64,000 nt of DNA. It comes from Flavobacterium sp. N3904. Lineage in GTDB: Bacteria > Bacteroidota > Bacteroidia > Flavobacteriales > Flavobacteriaceae. The notes under the pieces are model-generated. The model was given only the letters and a program-made list of their open reading frames with translations. It was not told the origin of the DNA and did not search any database. Below are positions 9,204 through 18,367 of the stretch, in pieces. Position 1 is the stretch's first letter. Each line of letters starts with the position of its first letter. A program made the translations under genes and the position numbers. The stretch lies in NCBI RefSeq assembly GCF_025947305.1, contig NZ_CP110009.1:1963501-2027500 (forward strand), read 5' to 3'.

Positions 9204-10265
9204 TTGTTACATTATATTCATAAAATTTTTTTAAAAATGCGAAAAGGAGAAAATCCATCAAAAAATATTTTATTACCAACTTCCGTTTCGAGTCATCGAG
9301 TGATAATTCCTTTGTACATACCTAATGAAGAAGGATATTATAAAGATAGTTTTCAGATTTTTGAGTATTGTTTGTTGTCTGTTGTAAAAACCAGTGTTAC
9401 AAAACTCAAAATTTCGGTCGTTAGCAATAATTCTTGTGATTCGGTTAATGATAAGTTATTCCAACTTCAGCAACAAGGATTGATTGATGAATTAATTATT
9501 GAAAAAGAGGCTATAGGTAAAATTAATAGTATTTTGAAAGCATTACGCACGGCAAAAGAACGTTTGATTACTGTTACAGATGCTGATGTTTTATTTAATG
9601 AGGGTTGGGAAAAGGCTGTTTTAGATGTATTTGAAGCACTTCCTAAAGCAGGTTCCGTAAGTCCAGTTCCTGTTTTTAGAACACATTTAAGATTAACATC
9701 AAATATTTGGTTTCGTTATCTTTTTTCAAAAAAATTATTTTTTAGACCTGTTAAAAATCCAGAGGGTTTAACCGCATTTGCTAAGAGTATAGGTTGGCCA
9801 AGATTAGATTTAAAATATAAAGATGTTATTGGAACTATAAAAGCCAAAAATAATACTATTGCTGTTTTAGGATGCTCCCATTTTGTGGTTACTTATAAAC
9901 GAGAAATTTTTAAGCAATCGCCAAATGAAAATAGTATATACCAATTGGGAGGAAATAGTGAACAATTATATTTGGATGAACCCGTTTTGAAAATGGGTGG
10001 ATATCGATTAGCTACCTATGACAATTATGCTTTTCATATGGGAAATACTTTTGAACCGTGGATGAAAGAGGTTTATGAGAATCTAAAAGAAACTGAAAAA
10101 ATAACAATTGATTATAATTCTCTCCCACTTCTAAAACAAAACAAATTTGAATATTTTTTATCTGAAAAAATATTCAAAAAGCTTTTCGCATTCAAAAAAA
10201 TATATCGGTATATATTAAAAAGTAAAGGATTGTCTGAAGAGCAAATTAAAAATTTCACATCATGA
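9204..10265 (+). CDS. family 2-like glycosyltransferase
   Basis: GT-A-type protein. HRVIIPLYIPNEEGYYKDSF begins the fold, LKISVVSNNSC the first sheet, and LITVTDADVLFNEGWE carries the DAD metal motif. VLGCSHFVVTYKREIF and LYLDEPVLKMGGYRLATYDNYAFHMG form the acceptor side. A TTG start at 9204 is used. An ATG at 9237 would drop 11 residues, and the choice is unsure because both read as protein-like. It lies 4 nt after the previous GT and overlaps the next by 4 nt (ATGA), so the three are probably translated together. Confidence 0.82.
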   Translation: MLHYIHKIFLKMRKGENPSKNILLPTSVSSHRVIIPLYIPNEEGYYKDSFQIFEYCLLSVVKTSVTKLKISVVSNNSCDSVNDKLFQLQQQGLIDELIIEKEAIGKINSILKALRTAKERLITVTDADVLFNEGWEKAVLDVFEALPKAGSVSPVPVFRTHLRLTSNIWFRYLFSKKLFFRPVKNPEGLTAFAKSIGWPRLDLKYKDVIGTIKAKNNTIAVLGCSHFVVTYKREIFKQSPNENSIYQLGGNSEQLYLDEPVLKMGGYRLATYDNYAFHMGNTFEPWMKEVYENLKETEKITIDYNSLPLLKQNKFEYFLSEKIFKKLFAFKKIYRYILKSKGLSEEQIKNFTS

Positions 10266-11332
10266 TTACTCTAGTCTTAACCAATCGTAATCGTGATTTA
10301 CAAACCATAAAGAAATGTCTGGATTCTTTAAAGCATCAAACCAATCAGAATTTTGAATTATTTTTTGTTGATTATGGAAGTGATTTTGAATATGTAAAGG
10401 GATTAAAGCTTTTGTTGCTAGAGTATTCTAAAATTATATTTATAAATTGTCCAGTTTCAGGACAATTATGGAACAAATCTCGGGCTATAAATATTGCCTT
10501 AAGACAAAGCAATACTCCTTATTTTATTGTTGGTGATGTGGATATGTTATTCCGTGACGATTTTATAGAAAAAAATCATATATTAAAATCGGAACAAAAA
10601 GCAATTTATTTTAAAGTGGGTTTTTTAAGTAAAGTAGAATCCCAAAAAACGAAAAGGTTTGAGAATTATGTTGTTAATCATTATTCTACCAAAGAAGCTA
10701 CCGGTATTACATTGTATCCAACATTTTTATTAAAGCAGATAAACGGGTACGATGAGTTTTATCATGGTTGGGGAGCTGAAGATACCGATGTACACATTCG
10801 TTTGCAAAATGCAGGTAGTGATGTAGAGTTCTACGAAGAAGAAGTTTTGTTATTACACCAATGGCACGCTAAAACGTATCGGTCGACAAAGAGCAAACAG
10901 CCTTTTCATTTTAATTTGGAAAAAATAAATCAACGTTATTTGCAACAGACAAAAAAAATAGAAGTGGTAAAAGCAAATTTAGGTTTTGAATGGGGATTGG
11001 TTCCTGATAAAGAGGCTTATTCTGAATTAAATTCACCCTGTGAAATAGTCGAAATAACTAACGAAATATTTGAAGTAGAAGCCTTTTTAAAAGGGAGTAT
11101 GATGAAATACAAAGGTAAAACTGTGTGTTTTGAAATAAAAAAACATTTATTGAATAAGGATTTTAAAAATAAGCTCAAAAAATGGTTAGGTAAAAAGTAT
11201 TTAGCGTTTTATACTTTGGAGCAAATCAATAATGATATTTTAGGGACTTTGATTATGCAGTATAGGAATCAGCCTTATCAATATGCTTTTTCACAAGAAA
11301 CAGAGTCAATTGTTTTGAAAATTAAATTGTAG
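10262..11332 (+). CDS. family 2 glycosyltransferase with chondroitin-polymerase-like C-terminal motif
   Basis: The GT-A start ITLVLTNRNRDLQTIKKCLDSLKHQ is followed by LWNKSRAINIAL and the metal site FIVGDVDMLFRDD. GYDEFYHGWGAEDTDVHIRLQNAG is the galactosyltransferase-7C-type acceptor motif (the W-G-x-E-D pattern) seen in chondroitin polymerase and N-acetylgalactosaminyl- or galactosyltransferases. About 120 further residues have no clear assignment. The start codon overlaps the stop of the preceding gene (ATGA). A beta-linked hexose or HexNAc transferase is a reasonable guess. Confidence 0.85.
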   Translation: MITLVLTNRNRDLQTIKKCLDSLKHQTNQNFELFFVDYGSDFEYVKGLKLLLLEYSKIIFINCPVSGQLWNKSRAINIALRQSNTPYFIVGDVDMLFRDDFIEKNHILKSEQKAIYFKVGFLSKVESQKTKRFENYVVNHYSTKEATGITLYPTFLLKQINGYDEFYHGWGAEDTDVHIRLQNAGSDVEFYEEEVLLLHQWHAKTYRSTKSKQPFHFNLEKINQRYLQQTKKIEVVKANLGFEWGLVPDKEAYSELNSPCEIVEITNEIFEVEAFLKGSMMKYKGKTVCFEIKKHLLNKDFKNKLKKWLGKKYLAFYTLEQINNDILGTLIMQYRNQPYQYAFSQETESIVLKIKL

Positions 11333-11334
11333 TT

Positions 11335-12480
11335 ATGAGAATCCTTATGGTTTCAATTCCGTCCCTCCATTTTTTTAGATGGACAAGCCAATTGCAAGAT
11401 TCAGGTCATGAGGTTTATTGGTTTGATATAACTGGGATGAGTGAACCAGTTGAAAGATTAAGTTGGGTCTCCCAAAAAACAGCATGGAAACTGAGATTTA
11501 ATTATCCAGGCAGAATTTTTTTTAAGAAAAATTTTTCTAAAGTATATCGATTTTTGCAAGGTTTTAATGAGCAGGATACTGCAACTGTTTTTGAGGAATA
11601 TCTAAAAGAAGTAAAACCAGATGTTGTGCATAGTTTTGCTTTGTATCTTTCTTGTACGCCTATTTTGGGAGTAATGAATAAATACCAAACCTTAAAATGG
11701 ATTTATTCTTCGTGGGGCAGTGATTTGTATTATTTTCAGAATGAACTTTCTTATTTGAAGGATATCAAAAATGTGCTGTTTAGAATAGATTATCTTTTTA
11801 CCGATTGTAAACGAGATTATGAGATAGCAAAAAAACATGGTTTCAAGGGCGAATTTTTAGGAGTTTTTCCTGGAGGCGGAGGATTTCTTTTAGAAAAAAT
11901 GAAAGTCTATTCAATCCCTTTTGAGCAACGAAAAACTATTTTAATTAAAGGGTTTCAAGGGCGTTCTGGTCGGGCAATTCCAGTTTTAAAAGCAATTGAG
12001 GAAATGAAAAAACTTTTGCAAGAATATGAAATAGTCGTGTTTGGGGCTGATAAAGAAGTTATTGCTTATACAGATAATAGTGTTTTGCAAAGTTGGGATA
12101 ATTTTGCCATATATGGGAAATCATCACATGAAGAGATTTTAAAACTAATGGGTAAGTCGTTGATTTATATTGGAAATAGTAATTCTGACGGAATTGCAAA
12201 TACGTTGTTGGAAGCCATTTGTATGGGTGTTTTTCCGATACAGTCTAATCCAGGTGGTGTAAGTGAAGAAATCATCACTAATGGTATCAATGGATTGCTA
12301 ATTGAAGATTGTGAAGATGTGTTGGAAATTATAGAGAAGATTAAATATGTGATTACGATTGATCTTAAACCGGCGGTTGCTTTCAACTCTAAAAATCTTA
12401 GTTTGATTTTTGAATATAATTACATAAAAGAAAAAGTAGAAGAGAAATATAATAATTTAATGGGTAATTTAAGCAGCTAA
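11335..12480 (+). CDS. family 4 glycosyltransferase
   Basis: The GT-B protein (381 aa) begins RILMVSIPSLHFFRWTSQLQDSGHEVYWFDITG. VHSFALYLSC and IYSSWGSDLYYF follow in the acceptor domain. The donor side carries IYGKSSHEEILKLMGKSLIYIGNSNSDGIANTLLEAICMGVFPIQSNPGGVSE, the GT4 EX7E region. It starts 2 nt after the previous gene's stop, so coupling is likely. A 107-bp gap then precedes the chosen ATG of the next gene. Substrate is unknown. Confidence 0.88.
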   Translation: MRILMVSIPSLHFFRWTSQLQDSGHEVYWFDITGMSEPVERLSWVSQKTAWKLRFNYPGRIFFKKNFSKVYRFLQGFNEQDTATVFEEYLKEVKPDVVHSFALYLSCTPILGVMNKYQTLKWIYSSWGSDLYYFQNELSYLKDIKNVLFRIDYLFTDCKRDYEIAKKHGFKGEFLGVFPGGGGFLLEKMKVYSIPFEQRKTILIKGFQGRSGRAIPVLKAIEEMKKLLQEYEIVVFGADKEVIAYTDNSVLQSWDNFAIYGKSSHEEILKLMGKSLIYIGNSNSDGIANTLLEAICMGVFPIQSNPGGVSEEIITNGINGLLIEDCEDVLEIIEKIKYVITIDLKPAVAFNSKNLSLIFEYNYIKEKVEEKYNNLMGNLSS

Positions 12481-12587
12481 CAATACTAGGATAAAGCAAA
12501 AAAAAGTGTTATTTCAGATATTTAATGTTTAAGTTAAATGTATGAAAAAGTTTGTTAGACTCAGTACAAGATTTTAAAAATCAGAAA

Positions 12588-14078
12588 ATGAAAAACAATA
12601 TTGCAACCCAAGAGGACATTAAAGAAATTATATTGCAAATAGAACATAAATGGCCTGTTGATGAATGGATGATAAATGAAGTTCATATTTGGCCATATGT
12701 ACGAATAAAACTTTACATTCATTTTTTGATGATGATGAATAAAAAGTTTGAAAATCCACAAAAAGACTCACATGTAGCAACAAAAAAGAAATCAATTTTT
12801 AAATTTTCCAATATTTTTAATTGGATTTTAGGAGGCATTAAGGTGCAACTATTTTTTGGCTCTTTAAAAAGAAAAAAAATATTATTTTTTGGATCACATA
12901 TACATCGTGTTCTTCATAAGGAAAAATATTTCAATAGATTTTATGATTCTTTAGTAGAAGAACATCAATTGCATCGAGATGTCTATATGATAGAATATCA
13001 GAAAGTATTTGCGAATACTTTCAACAAAAAAGAAGTTATAACTTTAGAGAAACATTTAAAAAACTATAAAATTTTTCAAAAAGGCATTTCGAAATTTAGT
13101 GTAACTAAGTCAGAGAGTCATTTATTAGGATATTATGATTTCTATGAACATCTTAAGGAGCTTCCAATAAGGCTTGATTCCTTAAATATTTCTGAAAGAG
13201 ATTTGGTAAAATGGGTGACTAAGATTGAATCCCTTATGCCTTTTTTTGAACGTTTTTACAGAATTGTAAAACCATCACATGTGGTTTTTTTGGGATATTA
13301 TGGGTATGATGATATATATGCGGCTCTTTTAGTGGCTAATAAAATGAAAATTAAAAGTGTTGATTTACAACACGGACCACAAACCAATATCCATATGTGT
13401 TTTTCTAGTTGGAGTAAGGTTCCTTCTGGTGGATTTAATTTAATGCCAAATGAGTTTTGGAATTGGGATGAAAATTCAAAGTTGAATATTGATGATTGGG
13501 CTATTAAAACAAACGCTGTAAAGGCTAAAGTCGTTGGTCAGCCGTATGTTTCGTATTGGCTTAAGCAAAATGATAAGATTTTGTCTGATGAAAGGGTAAT
13601 TCTGTATAGTTTACAGACTTTTCCTTTTGAAATTGAAGATATGTTAACCCCAAAAATTATAGAATTAATAAAAGATTTGTCTTATAAGTGGGTGTTGAGA
13701 TTGCATCCAAGAAACTATTTACCCACTGAAACCATTCGCCAATTTTTAATAAAACACGAAATAGAGGATAAAGCTATAATTCAAAGTTCAATTGATTCAG
13801 CTTTGCCAGAAGTTTTGCTGTCTTCTGTTTTGCATGTTACTAATTTTTCTGGATGTTTAATAGAAGCTCATTTAATTGGTGTGCCAACTTTATTGATTAA
13901 TAATATTGGTAAAGAAATGTTTACTCAATATATCGATAATTCAAAAGTTTTCTATGTCGATCAGAATGAGGATAATTTTATTTTAGAATCAAAAAAAATA
14001 ATTTTAAATCTAAATTTTAATTATAAATTGAATACAAAAGTTTATGAAAATCCTTTTGAAACCAATGATCTTAGATAA
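12588..14078 (+). CDS. GT-B-like surface-carbohydrate protein, KpsS/sialyltransferase-like motifs
   Basis: Not recognised with certainty. This is a 496-residue protein with an unassigned N-terminal half. From about residue 215, SHVVFLGYYGYDDIYAALLVANKMKIKSVDLQHG ends in a QHG motif, as in capsule KpsS/KpsC and CDP-glycerol transferases. WVLRLHPRNYLP supplies an HP motif, and LHVTNFSGCLIEAHLIGVPTLLI a serine motif followed by a conserved E and G-x-P. HP plus S/T motifs also mark several bacterial sialyltransferase families. It sits directly upstream of neuA and neuB, so it is a candidate nonulosonic-acid transferase (inference). ATG 12588 was chosen over TTG 12552. Confidence 0.6.
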   Translation: MKNNIATQEDIKEIILQIEHKWPVDEWMINEVHIWPYVRIKLYIHFLMMMNKKFENPQKDSHVATKKKSIFKFSNIFNWILGGIKVQLFFGSLKRKKILFFGSHIHRVLHKEKYFNRFYDSLVEEHQLHRDVYMIEYQKVFANTFNKKEVITLEKHLKNYKIFQKGISKFSVTKSESHLLGYYDFYEHLKELPIRLDSLNISERDLVKWVTKIESLMPFFERFYRIVKPSHVVFLGYYGYDDIYAALLVANKMKIKSVDLQHGPQTNIHMCFSSWSKVPSGGFNLMPNEFWNWDENSKLNIDDWAIKTNAVKAKVVGQPYVSYWLKQNDKILSDERVILYSLQTFPFEIEDMLTPKIIELIKDLSYKWVLRLHPRNYLPTETIRQFLIKHEIEDKAIIQSSIDSALPEVLLSSVLHVTNFSGCLIEAHLIGVPTLLINNIGKEMFTQYIDNSKVFYVDQNEDNFILESKKIILNLNFNYKLNTKVYENPFETNDLR

Positions 14079-14111
14079 AATATAAATAAAAATATCCAAA
14101 AAAAATAGATA

Positions 14112-15272
14112 ATGAAAAAAATAGGAATTATTCCACTCCGTAAAGGCTCCAAAGGAATTCCAGGAAAGAATAAAAAGAAAATGGTAGGACGACCTCTGTT
14201 TTCTTGGGTACTCACTGAAGCCATTTTTTCGGATCTGGATGAAGTATATGTGTTTACGGACGATACAGAGATAATAGCGTTTGTTGAGCGTGAATACCAT
14301 TGGACCACCAAGGTAAAAGCATTGTTTCGAGATGCAGAAAATGCCAATGATACCGCATCTACCGAAAGTACGATGTTGGAGTTTTCCGAGAAGATAAGTC
14401 ATGATTACGATGTGTTGTGCTTGTTGCAGGCCACTTCTCCTTTAACATTGGCCGCAGCTATTAATACAGGATTAGAGAAAATCACAAAAGAAAATTATGA
14501 TTCTTCTTTAAGTGTTGTCAAAACACATCGATTTACTTGGAACAGTGATGGGACTCCCCAGAATTATGATGTGTTTAATAGGCCCCGAAGACAAGATTTT
14601 GAAGGTTTGTTGATAGAAAATGGAGCTGTGTATTGTACTACAAAAGAAGCGTTCTTGAAATCCAAAAACAGAGTAAGCGGAACTATAGGGTTGGTGGAAA
14701 TGCCCGAAGAAACTTTGATCGAAATAGACAGCCTTTCGGATTGGAATATCATTGAAACTCTTCTGATTAATCGTCAAAAATCAAAAAAACAGCAGCAAAA
14801 AATAGATTTTTTGGTATTGGATGTTGATGGTGTTTTTACTGATGGTTGCGTGTATTACAATGAAGGAGGAGAAATGGCCAAAAAGTTTGATATGCGTGAT
14901 GGAATGGGGTTGGAAATTCTAAGACAAAATAATGTTGAGGTGGTAGTGCTGACGTCAGAAAATTCTAAATTGGTAGCCCAAAGAATGGAAAAACTCCAAA
15001 TTGGAAATACTTTTTTGGGGGTTAAGGATAAATACTCCTTTTTAAAACATTTTATTTCTTCGAGAAATAGTAGTTTTGCAGCCTTGGCTTACGTAGGGGA
15101 CGATGTCAATGATTTGACCAATATTTGTAGTGTTGGTTGGTCTTTTGCTCCAGCAAATGCTGTTGATGTTGTCAAAATGAATGCAGATATCGTTTTGTCA
15201 CATCATTCTGGGAATGGGGCTATTAGGGAAGTGTGTGAATTGATAATGAAGTACAATAAAAGATATGAATAA
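14112..15272 (+). CDS. neuA: CMP-nonulosonic acid synthetase fused to HAD (KdsC-like) phosphatase
   Basis: Two enzymes in one chain. Residues 1-225 are a CMP-sialate synthetase: PLRKGSKGIPGKN (nucleotide-binding loop, 8-20), VFTDD and CLLQATSPLT (near 103-112). Residues 231-386 are a C0-type HAD phosphatase: LVLDVDGVFTDG with D237 and D239, LTSENS near 281, K305/K307, and YVGDDVNDL with D330/D331. The first part activates Neu5Ac, KDN or a relative with CTP; the second probably removes a C9 phosphate from the precursor. A similar fusion is known in animal CMP-sialate synthetases and some Bacteroidota. The gene overlaps neuB by 8 nt. The exact sugar cannot be read. Confidence 0.88.
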   Translation: MKKIGIIPLRKGSKGIPGKNKKKMVGRPLFSWVLTEAIFSDLDEVYVFTDDTEIIAFVEREYHWTTKVKALFRDAENANDTASTESTMLEFSEKISHDYDVLCLLQATSPLTLAAAINTGLEKITKENYDSSLSVVKTHRFTWNSDGTPQNYDVFNRPRRQDFEGLLIENGAVYCTTKEAFLKSKNRVSGTIGLVEMPEETLIEIDSLSDWNIIETLLINRQKSKKQQQKIDFLVLDVDGVFTDGCVYYNEGGEMAKKFDMRDGMGLEILRQNNVEVVVLTSENSKLVAQRMEKLQIGNTFLGVKDKYSFLKHFISSRNSSFAALAYVGDDVNDLTNICSVGWSFAPANAVDVVKMNADIVLSHHSGNGAIREVCELIMKYNKRYE

Positions 15273-16140
15273 GTATAAAAAACCTTTTGTAATCGCCGAA
15301 ATCGGTTGCAATCACAAGGGAGATATGGAGATTGCAAAAGAGCTGATCAAAATTGCAGCTATTTTTTGTAACGTAGATGCCGTAAAGTTCCAAAAGCGAA
15401 ATAATAAAGAATTATTGACAGCCGAACAATATAATGCGCCCCATCCCAATGTTTCCAATTCGTATGGAGCTACTTATGGTGAGCATCGGGAATATTTAGA
15501 ATTTGATGTTCATCAGCATGCAGTATTAAAAAAATATTGTGAAGAAGTAGGTATCATTTATTCTACTTCAGTATGGGATACCACTTCAGCAAAAGAAATG
15601 GCATCACTTGAGCCTGAGTTTCTAAAAATACCATCGGCTTGTAATAATAATTTTGAAATGCTAGGTTGGTTGTGTGATAATTATAAAGGAGAAATTCATA
15701 TTTCTACCGGTATGACCACCAAAGATGAAACAGAAACATTGGTAAACTATTTTATAGAAAAAGGACGAAACAAAGATTTAGTATTATATAATTGTACCTC
15801 AGGATATCCTGTTCCTTTTGAAGATGTATGTTTGTTGGACATTAATTTGTTAACTCAAAAATATGGTGATAAAGTAAAGCATATCGGTTTTTCCGGTCAT
15901 CATTTAGGAATTGCAGTAGATATTGCTGCTTATACTCTAGGAGCCAATATCATCGAAAGGCATTACACTATTGACAGGACTTGGAAAGGTACAGATCATG
16001 CGGCTTCTCTGGAACCAATGGGCTTGCGTAAACTCTCCCGTGATTTGCAGGCAGTTTATCAGGCTTTAACTTTTAAATCAACTGATATATTGCCAATTGA
16101 GCAAGTTCAAAGAGATAAATTAAAGAACCAAAAAGTCTAA
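15265..16140 (+). CDS. neuB: N-acetylneuraminate/KDN synthase family protein lacking the SAF domain
   Basis: A TIM-barrel condensing enzyme that joins phosphoenolpyruvate to a ManNAc- or mannose-type acceptor. Family blocks visible: IAEIGCNHKGD, DAVKFQKRNN, IYSTSVWD, EFLKIPSACNNN, HISTGMTTKDE, LYNCTSGYPVP, IGFSGHHLGI and ANIIERHYTIDRTWKGTDHAASLEP. At 291 residues it is shorter than typical NeuB (about 340), and the C-terminal antifreeze-like SAF domain, which lends an arginine to the partner's active site in Neisseria NeuB, is absent. With the phosphatase fused to NeuA next door, a 9-phosphate route is plausible. No NeuC or hexosamine epimerase was seen in the window. Confidence 0.87.
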   Translation: MNKYKKPFVIAEIGCNHKGDMEIAKELIKIAAIFCNVDAVKFQKRNNKELLTAEQYNAPHPNVSNSYGATYGEHREYLEFDVHQHAVLKKYCEEVGIIYSTSVWDTTSAKEMASLEPEFLKIPSACNNNFEMLGWLCDNYKGEIHISTGMTTKDETETLVNYFIEKGRNKDLVLYNCTSGYPVPFEDVCLLDINLLTQKYGDKVKHIGFSGHHLGIAVDIAAYTLGANIIERHYTIDRTWKGTDHAASLEPMGLRKLSRDLQAVYQALTFKSTDILPIEQVQRDKLKNQKV

Positions 16141-16145
16141 AAAGG

Positions 16146-16973
16146 ATGCTTTTTTTTAACAGAATACGAGTCTTTTGGTGGAATGAAAAAATAATTCAGG
16201 GTAAATCTAAGGAAAACTATGGTGATGTTTTAGGAAAATACCTTGTTGAAAAAATTTCGGGTAAAGAAGTAGTTTTTGCTTGGCCGAAAAAGTTTTCTAT
16301 TCTCGATTGGTTTGCTCCGATTTATGTAACTATTGGAAGTATTTTAACAAACGTAAATCACAAATGTATCGTTTGGGGCAGCGGAATTATTAGCAAAGAT
16401 TCTAAAATTAAGAATGCTATTTTTTTAGCAGTACGCGGCCCTCAAACCCGAAAATATTTATTGAGTTTGGGATACAAAGTCCCAGAAGTATATGGCGATC
16501 CTGCTTTGCTGCTGCCAGATTATTTTAATCCGAAAGTAGTTAAAAAATACGTTTACGGTATTGTACCTCATTACAATGACTATAAAATAATTCAAAATTG
16601 GTTTAAGGAACAAAATCATGTCAAAATTATAGACATGATGACCAATGATATTGAATCCAAAACCATTGAATTTTTGGAATGCGAAAAAGTAATTTCGTCA
16701 TCTTTACATGGTGTCATCATTGCACACGCATATCGTATTCCAGCAGTTTGGCAACCGTTTTCTGACGGCATTTTTGGCGATGATATTAAATATCAGGATT
16801 ATTTTGAATCGGTACAAATTCCTTCTTATAACCCTTCAATAAGAACTAGAGAATTTTCAGATATAGAATTAGAAAAATTGTTTGAAGAAAATATTAGTTT
16901 GCCGGATGAACACGTAGTAGAATCTTTAAAAAGAGGTTTGATAGAAGTTTGTCCTTTTAAAGATAAATTATGA
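16146..16973 (+). CDS. polysaccharide pyruvyl transferase family protein
   Basis: A 275-residue GT-B-like protein with the CsaB/PssM-type blocks KENYGDVLGKYLVEKISG, VWGSGII, AVRGPQTRKYLLSLGYKVPEVYGDPALLLPDYF and VISSSLHGVIIAHAYRIPAVW (the serine-histidine motif SSLHG). The family adds ketal pyruvate from PEP to sugars of exopolysaccharides and cell-wall glycans, giving a negative charge. Some members have other transfer roles. It lies 5 nt after neuB and overlaps the next gene by 4 nt, so it probably modifies the same nonulosonate-containing glycan. Confidence 0.85.
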   Translation: MLFFNRIRVFWWNEKIIQGKSKENYGDVLGKYLVEKISGKEVVFAWPKKFSILDWFAPIYVTIGSILTNVNHKCIVWGSGIISKDSKIKNAIFLAVRGPQTRKYLLSLGYKVPEVYGDPALLLPDYFNPKVVKKYVYGIVPHYNDYKIIQNWFKEQNHVKIIDMMTNDIESKTIEFLECEKVISSSLHGVIIAHAYRIPAVWQPFSDGIFGDDIKYQDYFESVQIPSYNPSIRTREFSDIELEKLFEENISLPDEHVVESLKRGLIEVCPFKDKL

Positions 16974-18364
16974 GTAAAAAAGTATTTGTTTTTTTTCCGG
17001 ATGGTGTAGGACTACGCAATTTTGCTTTTACCAAATTTAAAGAAATAGGAGAAGAAAAAGGTTATCAAATCGTCTATTGGAATAATACTATTTTTTCGTT
17101 AAAAGATCAGTTAGGATACGATGAGGTTAAAATTGAGAACCACAAAACGCATCCTTTAACGCCAGTTTACTCCAGAATAAGAAAACATATAGAACTGAAT
17201 TTTTCTCAAAAGAAATTCAATGATAAGGTCTATGAAACCTATAAATTTCCATTTGGCTACAAGGGTTTCAAAAATACTTTAAAGACATTATATATTCGAT
17301 TATTAATTGGTTTTAATTCTTCACAAAAAGGAATTATACGAATAAGAAAGCGTATCAATGCCTTGGAACGTTCTACAACAAAGTATCAGTATTGCAAAGC
17401 ACAATTATTAGAACATGAACCAGATTTGGTTTTTTGTACAACACAAAGAGCAACTCAATCTATTAGTGCATTATTGGCGGCCAAGGATTTAGGTATTCCG
17501 GTAGTAGCATTTGTATATTCATGGGATAATGTTCCTAAAGCAATGCAAGTTGTTGAAGCCGATTTCTATTTTGTCTGGAGTGATTTAATGAAAGAAGAAG
17601 TCCTGAAATATTATCCTTTTGTAAAAGAAAATCAGGTTTTTGTAACAGGAACACCTCAGTTTGAGCCTCATTATGATAGAAGTCTATTTAAAACTAGAGA
17701 AGTTTTTTGTAGCGAAAATAACTTAGATAGTTCTAAAAGATATATTTGCTTCTCTGGTGATGATGAAACAACCTCTCCACTAGATCAGTATTATCTGGAG
17801 GATTTGGCAAAAGTAGTTCGAAGCTTAAATGTAAAAGGTGAAAATCTTGGTATTATTTACCGAAAATGTCCCGTTGATACCACTACGCGATATCATGCAG
17901 TTATTGATGCCAATAAAGATGTAATAAGAGTTCTCGATCCGTTATGGAAAGCAGCGGGTAAAAATTGGAACGAAATTTTACCAACCAAAGAAGATTTGGG
18001 ATTATTGCATAACGTTTGTGCACATTCAGAATTTGTAACCAATGTATGCTCTTCTACCGTTTTTGATTTTGTTGCACATGACAAGCCCTGTATCTATTTT
18101 AATTACGAACAACCGCAATTAAGAAAAGGAATAAGAGATATTGGTCAAAATTATAAATACGTTCATTTTAGAAGCATGCCATCACAAGAAGCAGCTGTTT
18201 TTTGTACCAATAAAGCAGATTTGGAAGATCAGGTAAAACAAATTTTGGACAAAAAATTATCAAATGTACCTGATGGTAAAAAATGGTATGAAATAGTTGC
18301 TGGAGAAAATCCATCAGGAGCATCAGAAACAATTTGGTACAATATTAAAAAAATTATAGAATAA
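16970..18364 (+). CDS. GT-B-like surface polysaccharide protein (CDP-glycerol-transferase-like)
   Basis: A 464-residue protein without a close match known to me. The N-terminal part VFVFFPDGVGLRNFAFTKFKEIGEEKGY resembles a GT-B Rossmann start. DLVFCTTQRATQSISALLAAKDLGIPVVAFVYSWDNVPKA and FYFVWSDLMKEEV follow, then VFVTGTPQFEPHYD. The distal half has FVTNVCSSTVFDFVAHDKPCIYFNY, the S-S-T with conserved D typical of KpsS/CDP-glycerol glycerophosphotransferase-like proteins. The start overlaps the pyruvyl transferase stop (ATGA), and MBOAT follows after 3 nt. A transferase role for a glycan component is likely; the donor is unknown. Confidence 0.6.
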   Translation: MSKKVFVFFPDGVGLRNFAFTKFKEIGEEKGYQIVYWNNTIFSLKDQLGYDEVKIENHKTHPLTPVYSRIRKHIELNFSQKKFNDKVYETYKFPFGYKGFKNTLKTLYIRLLIGFNSSQKGIIRIRKRINALERSTTKYQYCKAQLLEHEPDLVFCTTQRATQSISALLAAKDLGIPVVAFVYSWDNVPKAMQVVEADFYFVWSDLMKEEVLKYYPFVKENQVFVTGTPQFEPHYDRSLFKTREVFCSENNLDSSKRYICFSGDDETTSPLDQYYLEDLAKVVRSLNVKGENLGIIYRKCPVDTTTRYHAVIDANKDVIRVLDPLWKAAGKNWNEILPTKEDLGLLHNVCAHSEFVTNVCSSTVFDFVAHDKPCIYFNYEQPQLRKGIRDIGQNYKYVHFRSMPSQEAAVFCTNKADLEDQVKQILDKKLSNVPDGKKWYEIVAGENPSGASETIWYNIKKIIE

Positions 18365-18367
18365 ATT

